From Fagopyrum homotropicum (Eukaryota; Streptophyta; Magnoliopsida; Caryophyllales; Polygonaceae): a stretch of 64,000 nucleotides of DNA. Under the pieces are notes generated by a model. The model ran no database searches. It saw only the letters and a program-made list of their open reading frames with translations, and was not told where the DNA came from. The DNA lies in the NCBI GenBank assembly GCA_033239125.1, contig BSWB01000001.1:8568501-8632500 (forward strand), given 5' to 3'. Made by a program: the position numbers and the translations under genes. Within the stretch, counting starts at the first letter, position 1; each line of letters starts with the position of its first letter. This document shows positions 12,393-20,800 of this stretch, piece after piece.

Positions 12393-14102
12393 TGTTCGCC
12401 CCTAGAGGTGTGTGCAAATAAGCTTTATATTTATAAAACTAGAATCAAGCAAGCGAACCCGCAGTGTACGGATCGATATAGTTAAGCAAGAATTCCAGAG
12501 TATCGAACACAGGGATTTGGGTGGAACAAACTCGATTGCAGGTTATCAAGCGGTTAATATGAGAGTTTTGCAGATATTGGGAAAACAACAATCCTAAAGA
12601 TCCAGGTATCCAGCTGTGGCAATCGATTCAAGATATACTAATGATGTAAAGACAGAGTTAAGATATGCAAAGGTATACTAATGTAAGGTAATCGTACGGT
12701 TGAGGTTCCAAAAACCTTATATAACTCACCCAAAAGACTCTTCCTATACAGGTTGATGAGGCTCAATATAGAAAGGTTCTAAGGACAAGGATTAACATCA
12801 AATACCCAAACCTATGATCTAAAGATCAAGACTAACTTATCCGATTGAGGTTGTTGAGGCTCACAATCGAGGTAGAGGTTGTTGAGGCTTCACTACCACC
12901 TAGAAAAGACAAGTCTAAACTAAGCTAAAGCAAATCTTTAACTTTAGATCAAGATAAAAGCAGGCTCGTAAACTTTAAGAGAATTACGGTTGGATCTTGA
13001 GATTCCACGGTCGTGGAACTCAAGAACAACCCGTAATTTAGGGTTTTCGGCGACAATTCTCTAACTCTCAGGGTCTAATCAATTTACAATCGATCTATCA
13101 TTATCTAAGCCACAACTATCAACCCTTCACCTTAGAATTGTTAAGGGTTTTTAGCCAATAACAGTCATATTGATATTAATTCAAGATTAAAAAGGTAAAA
13201 GATGGGAACTTTCAAGAACTATCAATAATCTTCAATTGAATCTTAGAATCACAATCAAGAATAAGTGTTTGTCAAAAGATTCAAAACGGGATAAACAATC
13301 ACAATCTTAGGAAAGAAAAGAAACGGGATGTCAATCCGATCCTAAAGCAAACCTAAGCAAGAAGAGGAATCTTCTTGCAAAAACCCTCCAAGAACTTCGA
13401 TCTTCCACACGAAGATCACAAACAGCAACTCTCCAATACGAACTTTGGAACTTCAATGAGATCTTCAAAATCACCTCCAAGAATGAGGGTTTGTGTTGCT
13501 AAGCGTGCGTTTTTGCCGCTAAACTTTAGGGTTGAAAGGTCGTAAGCGAGGTAGCGAGGTAGCGAGGCGAGGTGACGGAATCTTGCTTCATCCGTCCTTT
13601 TTATAACGCAGGGCAAAACGTCGGCCCGGCCCGATCTTCAAGAGATCATGGCTTCGAAACGTGGCGAAAGGATTCGCCAAGATCACGGTCGTGGAAGTTT
13701 CCACGACCGTAATTTTGAGGCGTGGAAATAAACACGGATATCTTCCACGGCCGTAATATCCCCTGGAATGAACATCGAATTCTGCTTCACAATCCACGGC
13801 CGTAATTTAGGGTAAAACCGTGATTCTTGCCTTCATTCGTGCATTCCTCAATCTAATACTCCAAATTGCTTCCAAAAGGTGTCCTTGATCTAGAGACACA
13901 TCGACTCAACTCTCCTTTGCTCGATTCCGTTCGGAAATAGCTCCAAATCACCTATAATCAACATAGAACTCGTGTAGACATCTATATCGACAATATAGGC
14001 AATACTAGCTCATATATGCATAAAGCTCAATCAAAGACTATCAATATGAATCAATTACGACTAGAAAACGTGCCTAAAATATCACAATATTTCATGCTAA
14101 CA
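12393..14102 (-). repeat. 3' LTR of the Athila element (left on the plus strand)
   Basis: 1710 bp, plus-strand ends TGTTCGCCCC and ATGCTAACA. It contains a perfect-arm hairpin at 13685-13710 (arms ACGGTCGTGGAA and TTCCACGACCGT) and further CCACGG(C/T)CGT motifs at 13003-13018, 13743 and 13793. Confidence 0.95.
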
Positions 14103-15441
14103 AATAACCCCATACTTAACACTTGCTTGTCCCTAAGCAAGGTCTTTCAAAAAGCTTTAAAACAAGAGTTAGGATGAAATATGTGTACCTTCTTTTGGAT
14201 GAATGTGACTTCTAAAGAATAGATCATTCTCAACCCTTGCTTCAATCGTTTTCAAACTTTCACACACTTAATTAGAGAGTAAGAGGCAAAGAAAAATCAT
14301 GAATCAATTTAGCTTCCAAACAAGCATTATAACCTTCAAACATTATCAAAATCAATCATAAGAATTTCAATTTAGATCACCAAGCCATATAACATTCTTT
14401 TGATCATAAGGACTTTCAAAGAAAAGGTCTAGAGCATGGAAGGGTAGGGAAAACTTTAAGGGAAAGTGGTGCATAAATCCGGGAAAGTGGACAACTACCT
14501 TCTTCTTCTTTTGCGGTTTCCGCAACACTTCACTTAGAGCTTCGCTCTTTCCTTTTTATTTTCCGACTTTACTTTTGGAGTTATGGATAGAGGTGCACAA
14601 AAACCGAAGCCTAGGAGATTGGCGTTTCTCATTTTTGCGAGATGCCTCAAACCCTTAGCGCACATACCATAATCCGTTAGGAATATCGCTCAATTCGACT
14701 TTGGCAAGACACAAACACCCGGCTATGTGAATGGTGCCGAGTTACTCATCGTCATGATTGACTTCCCCAAACCTACAATTTCTTTCTATTCAATTGATTG
14801 CAAATATTTGCTCTCATGGCCCTCCCACATCAAACATGCCTTTTTCTCATTCACTTTCCAAATTCCCGGATAGGTAAGGGAGGCTAATATTTCAATGAGG
14901 AGTTAGATGATCAAAGAAAGAAGAAAGAGAATATCGAATTGCCTTAATCATTTCAACAAGAAGTATAGGAGCTTATAATGTGATTTCAACTTCAATTTCT
15001 TATATGATTTAGGTAACATTCTCACATTATACAACTTGCAAAAGAGGTAAAATTCATTCATTCAAATCCTTTTCGAATTACCATCCTTTCAAGCATGCAA
15101 TTGTTATCAACTCAATTCGCAAGTAATGATTATCATGGAAATCATATCGATTCGTTAGAAGCATCAAATTTTTCAAAATTTTTCAATTTTTATGGGTTTT
15201 TAAAGTTCTTTTTCATGCAATGCAAGAATGAAACGTGTAACATACAATGAACATGCAATGATAGTCTCGGAATAGAAGCAACATATAGAGTAGAGTTATT
15301 ACAAACATTTAGTACATCCCACCCCATACTTAGGACGAACATTGTCCCTAATGTTCACAAGAAAGAACAAAAGAAAGAAAAGAAAAAGAAAACTCACAAA
15401 TGGTGGTTGGGATGTCTAGAAACGAGCTGTCCGGTCATCTA
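14103..15441 (-). other. Athila 3' non-coding region with polypurine tract
   Basis: No gene is visible. On the minus strand the sequence AAGTATGGGGTTATT lies directly before the 3' LTR and is the likely polypurine tract that primes plus-strand DNA. A similar AAGTATGGGGTGGGATG occurs on the minus strand near 15315-15331, just after the extra ORF. The rest is AT-rich. Confidence 0.6.
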
Positions 15442-17016
15442 TCACTGCGGTGCCGGTGGAGGTGGGAATGGAGAGAAACTCGGATCATAGTACCGCCCAA
15501 ACTGCTGGCGGTAGACGTCCCTCATCATGTGGTCAAGGTCGTCGAAACGTCTGTCTCTATCATCCGCCCGGATCTCTAGTGCTCCGACTCTCTCTGAAAG
15601 TCCGGTAGCCCAATCCGGCATCCTCTCATACCACCCAGGGGGGTGATCATACCATCCGGGAGCATCGGCTGGTGCTGATGGTGGTGGTGGTGGTGCTGCT
15701 GGTGCTGCTGACTGCGTAGTGGACCAAGGAGGGGGTGTCTCGTACCAGGTGGGAGGTGTAGTCATCCACGTGGGCCTCTCGCTCACGCTAGCGCGGCGAG
15801 ATGACGAGCCTGAGGCTCTAGCCGGACGCGGAGAGCGTCTAGGTACATCCTGGGCTGCATCCGGCTGATCCGGAAACGTGCCGAACTCCTGCTCTGCTCC
15901 TCCCCCACTCTCATACTGCTCTCCCATATCCTCCTCATCTACTACCGGCGGTGGAACGTAAGGGGGAGCTACAAGCCTGTTCGCATGCATCGCAGCGAAC
16001 GTCTCCTTCCAGTTGTGGCGTCCCGCCACAATGGAATACTCCGGCAGCCACTCAATACCCCTGCCGGTCCTACTCTCCCAGGGCATGCCCGCATAAGGCG
16101 GACCTCTATGTGTGGGGAAGATGAGTCCCCTAACCATGAAAGCGTGTAGCCCTAATGGAACTGCCGGTATACGTGTGCAAGCCGAGAAGTCCACTCCAAA
16201 AGTCCTAGCTATGTGGGTCACTATCCCACCATATCCAATGTTCCCTCTCGATTTGTTCTTTAGCTTACTCATCGTCGCCGCCAAAAGGGTAGCACAATCG
16301 GCGCGGCATCCCTGAAGCATAGCGTAGAGGAGGAATAGCTCGTCCGTCTTGATCTTTTGGGGCGTCTCCGTCCTAGGAAAGAGACACTCCGAGAGAACAC
16401 GGTGAGCTATCTTCAAGGCCAAATGGTACATCAATTTGGCCTTGGTATCAGCTGGATGCCAACGGTCCTCGTCGGCATAGATCATCGCCACATCCTCCCA
16501 AAAATCCTTAGCGGAAACGTTCCTAGGGAGGCGACCGTTGTAGGTCTCATGGAACCCAAAGATGGTCCCGAACTCAACAATGCTAAGGTGGTAGTCTCTA
16601 TTCATGAGACGGAAGGAGACAGTCCTATCAACATGGCTATGCTCAAAAGACGTCACAACCTCTCGGGTGATCTCCTCATAAGCGTCCTCACGAATGTTCG
16701 TGAAGACAAGCAAACCGGCTCTATCCAAGAGCCATGTAAGGTCATCTACTATGTTGAGAGGATGTAGATCCTCCAACAACAAGTACCTAGGGCCAATCAC
16801 TGCCCTCTTCTCTATCCTCTCAAATGCAGCTTGGTGGTTTTCGTGTATGATCGGGATGCTAGGGTGAGGTGGTGAGGATGGAGGTGAAGATGGAGGTGAA
16901 GGTGAGGGGGATGAGGGTGGTGGTGCCCTAGATGTGGAAGGGTTGCCCTTTCTCTTCTTGTTCTGTTCCCCTCTCTTTTCCTTAATCCTTCCCGAAACTC
17001 TCCTCACAAATTCCAT
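15442..17016 (-). CDS. ATHILA ORF-1 family protein (the 'env-like' third ORF), 524 aa
   Basis: This ORF lies downstream of pol in element orientation, where Athila elements carry an extra gene. It starts MEFVRRVSGRIKEKRGEQ, then has a Ser/Pro-rich linker (about residues 25-55), a globular middle with FHETYNGRLPRNVSAKDFW (about 175-195), and a Pro-rich C-terminal third (about 375-460) ending in a short charged helix (RVGALEIRADDRDRRFDD) that could form a coiled coil. The middle region looks like the ATHILA ORF-1 family. Its role is unknown; it has been proposed as an envelope relative. I see no signal peptide and no convincing membrane helix, so a viral-envelope role is not supported here. The frame is intact. 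A palindromic CGGCCG motif sits just upstream at about 17051. Confidence 0.8.
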   Translation of the reverse strand: MEFVRRVSGRIKEKRGEQNKKRKGNPSTSRAPPPSSPSPSPPSSPPSSPPHPSIPIIHENHQAAFERIEKRAVIGPRYLLLEDLHPLNIVDDLTWLLDRAGLLVFTNIREDAYEEITREVVTSFEHSHVDRTVSFRLMNRDYHLSIVEFGTIFGFHETYNGRLPRNVSAKDFWEDVAMIYADEDRWHPADTKAKLMYHLALKIAHRVLSECLFPRTETPQKIKTDELFLLYAMLQGCRADCATLLAATMSKLKNKSRGNIGYGGIVTHIARTFGVDFSACTRIPAVPLGLHAFMVRGLIFPTHRGPPYAGMPWESRTGRGIEWLPEYSIVAGRHNWKETFAAMHANRLVAPPYVPPPVVDEEDMGEQYESGGGAEQEFGTFPDQPDAAQDVPRRSPRPARASGSSSRRASVSERPTWMTTPPTWYETPPPWSTTQSAAPAAPPPPPSAPADAPGWYDHPPGWYERMPDWATGLSERVGALEIRADDRDRRFDDLDHMMRDVYRQQFGRYYDPSFSPFPPPPAPQ

Positions 17017-17845
17017 TCTGTTGAAAATTACGGTCTGTTCTTCCCAAAACTACGGCCGTGGAACGTCTGTAGACCGTGATTCGACACAGTAATTCTCAAT
17101 TCTCAGCAAATCAGCAATCAAACTCCACAACAAGCAGTCCTAATCTAATTTCTTCCAATCTCAATCAGTTCTTCCTAAAAATTCCTAACAAAAACGAACA
17201 AAAACGACTAGAATCAAGAAGAGAGCAAAAACCTCTTTTTCGGATTGAGAAATCCAAAATGCGGGTTTGTTGATCGTTTTCCACGCGATTTGTTGCTTGG
17301 ATCTTGTTCTTGGTTGGATTTGCTTCAGTTTAGGAAGAAGAATCGTTAAAAACGATTAGAGAACGAAGATTTGGGAGGAGCTGCGGGTTTTCGGTATTTA
17401 GGGCGTGGAAATTGGGGGTTTTGTGGTGTTTTTGTGGTGAAGTGTGGCTTTTATACTTGCAGGCAAAATTTCAAAAATCACGGTCTATCGGGGCATTCCA
17501 CGGCCGTGGAAATGTACGGACCCGTAATTTTTGTGATTTTTCACAGGCCTTTGAGAATTACGGCCACTGTAGCTATGGCAACCGTAATTTAGACCGTGGA
17601 ACTCTCTGTAAAGCTTCAAAGTCCAAATTTCGTCACTTCTCTTCGACATTATCCCCTTTTTCTTCTTTTCCATCGATCCTACAACCAAAAACACGAACAT
17701 ACCGGGAGAAATCGAGGCAAAAATAAAGCAAAAACTTCTATTCTAAGCTAAACTATGAATTGAAAGCAAAAACGAAAATGCAATACCTTGGGTTGCCTCC
17801 CAAGAAGCGCTTTGTTTAAGGTCCGTAGCTAGACCATTCTCGCAC
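17017..17845 (-). other. Athila spacer between pol and the extra ORF
   Basis: 829 bp without a supported gene. It carries several CCACGGCCGTGG-type motifs, at 17051-17062, 17496-17511 and about 17558. Because the downstream ORF is far from the pol stop codon, this spacer may contain a splice acceptor or internal promoter for it; I cannot identify one. Confidence 0.5.
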
Positions 17846-20800
17846 TTATTCGAGTGCGGTAGGTGCAAACTCCTCAGCTTGGAGTTCCGGTGAGTACTTT
17901 TTGAGTCGTTGACCGTTCACCTTAAAACTTCCGCTAGCTTCACCCCATACTTCAACTGCACCATGGGGGAAAATACGCTTAATTAGAAAAGGTCCAGTCC
18001 AACGAGATTTTAACTTACCTGGAAAGAGGCGAAGTCTCGAATTGAAGAGGAGAACTTGATCTCCTTCTTGGAAATCCTTTGGGATGATATGCTTATCATG
18101 CCAACGCTTTGCTCTTTCCTTGTAGATCTTAGCGTTTTCATAGGCGTTCAAACGGAGTTCATCCAGCTCGTTGATGTCTAGGAGACGCTTCTCTCCCGCT
18201 TCCTTCATGCCGAAATTCAGCCATTTGATAGCCCAAAACGCTTTGTGCTCTAGCTCTACCGGCAAATGACAAGACTTCCCATACACGAGGTTGTATGGTG
18301 TGGTTCCTATGGGAGTCTTGTATGCAGTCCGGTATGCCCACAATGCATCATCTAGTTTCAAGGACCAATCCTTCCTAGTCCTTGAAACCGTCTTCTCTAG
18401 AATTCCCTTGATCTCTCTATTTGAGATCTCGACTTGTCCACTCGTTTGTGGATGGTAAGGGGTAGCGATCTTGTGAGTAACCCCATACTTTGCTAGAAGA
18501 GCTTCAAAGCGACGGGCTATGAAGTGAGAACCTCCATCACTAATGATCGTCCTTGGTGTCCCGAATCGCGGAAAAATGGTCTTGTTGAAGAACTTGACCA
18601 CCACCATGGCATCATTTGTGGGAGAGGCAATCGCTTCGACCCATCTAGAGACATAATCTACCGCCAATAGTATGTATTGGTTTCCACAAGAAGAAGGGAA
18701 TGGTCCCATGAAGTCGACTCCCCAAACGTCGAAAATCTCCACCTCTTGGATGTTGTTGAGGGGCATCTCGTTCCTCCTAGAGATATTGCCTGTTCTTTGA
18801 CAAGCATCGCAACAAGAAACAAAGGATTGCACATCTTTAAATAAAGTAGGCCAATAAAATCCAGATTGCAATACCTTTGCGCTAGTTTTGTTCGAACTAG
18901 CGTGTCCTCCACAAGGTAGTGAATGACAATGACGGATGACACTTTGCATCTCATCTTCCGGCACGCATCGCCGGATGATGCCATCCGGACCTCTCTTAAA
19001 GAGGAGAGGCTCGTTCCAATGGTATTCCCGGACGTCCTTGAAGAACTTCTTCCTTTGTGCGTATGATAGTCCGGGTGGTATCTCCTGGCAAACCAAATAG
19101 TTAACAAAATCAGCAAACCATGGTTCGTTACCTTTGGAGATTACCTTGATGCACTCCTCTATGATGTGTAGGTGTTCGTCCGGAAAGGAGTCATCAATAG
19201 GTAAATGATCGTCCTCTAGATGTGTTAGACGACTCAAATGATCCGCAACAGAATTTTCCGAGCCTTTCTTGTCGCGGATCTCAAGATCGAATTCTTGTAG
19301 GAGAAGAATCCATCTAATCAGCCTTGGCTTCGCATCCTTCTTTGCAAGGAGGTATCGGATCGCAGCATGATCCGTGTAGACAATCACCTTTGCACCTACA
19401 AGATAAGAGCGAAACTTGTCAATAGCATAGACAATGGCTAGAAACTCCTTTTCTGTAGTGGCGTAGTTGAGCTGGGCTTCGTCTAGCGTCTTGCTAGCGT
19501 AGTATATGGCGTGGGTTCGTCCTTCCTTTCGTTGCCCAAGAACAGCTCCAATGGCTACGTCACTAGCATCACACATAATCTCGAAGGGGAGATTCCAATC
19601 CGGAGGTTGGATAATGGGTGCTGAAATTAGAGCTTGCCGAATAGTGTTGAACGCATCTAGACATTCCTGTGAAAACTCAAAAACCGCATCCTTCATCAAT
19701 AGATTAGTGAGAGGTTTTGATATCTTAGAAAAGTCTTGAATGAAACGTCTGTAAAATCCGGCATGTCCTAGGAAACTTCTTATTCCCTTCACCGAAATTG
19801 GGGGAGGAAGTTTCTCTATGGTCTCTATCTTAGCTTTGTCTACCTCTATCCCTCTACTAGAGACTAAGTGACCTAAAACGATTCCTTCCTTAACCATGAA
19901 TTGACATTTCTCCCAATTAAGAACTAGGTTAGTGTCTTCACATCTTTGCAAAACAAGAGAAAGGTTAGAAAGACAATCGTTAAAAGAGGAACCGTAAACG
20001 GAGAAGTCGTCCATGAAGACTTCCATGATTTCCTCTACATATTCGGAGAAGATGGCCATCATGCACCGTTGAAAGGTGGCTGGGGCGTTGCAAAGCCCGA
20101 ACGGCATTCTCCTATAGGCGAACGTACCCCAAGGGCACGTGAATGTGGTCTTCTCTTGATCATCCGGATGTATCGGGATCTGAAAGAAACCACTATAACC
20201 GTCAAGGTAGCAAAAGTATGAATGTTGTGCTAACCTTTCAAGCATTTGATCGATGAATGGCAATGGAAAGTGATCCTTCCGCGTTGCATTGTTGAGCTTG
20301 CGGTAGTCTATGCACATTCGCCATCCAGTCACGGTTCGGGTAGGAATGAGTTCGTTGTTCTTATTGGTGATGACCGTCATTCCTCCCTTCTTTGGAACTA
20401 CTTGAACCGGGCTCACCCACTTGCTATCGGAGATAGGATAGATGATACCTGCATCAAGAAGTTTAAGAATTTCCTTCTTGACAACCTCCTTCATGGTCGG
20501 ATTCAACCGCCGTTGAGGTTGTCTTGAAGTTCTAAAGTCCTCCTCCATTAGTATTTTGTGCATGCATAGGGAGGGCTTAATTCCTACTAAGTCCTCAATA
20601 GTATAGCCTATGGCTTTTCTATGTTTCCTAAGGACAATCATGAGCTGTTCATGTTCATCTATGCTTAATTCGGAACTAACAATAACCGGGAAGGTAGAAT
20701 TAGATCCAAGAAAAGCGTACCTTAGATGAGTAGGAAGTGGTTTGAGTTCCATTGCTTTCGGAGCTTCCGATGTTTCCTTAGAAGCTTCTAAGGATGTTGA

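Noticed and set aside
12412..12597. Small ORF repeated in both Athila LTRs (also 23819-24004)
   Set aside because: It is identical only because the LTRs are identical; no domain is seen.
16112..16767. Plus-strand open frames opposite the Athila extra ORF
   Set aside because: They are shadows of the 524-aa minus-strand ORF; they have no domain of their own.
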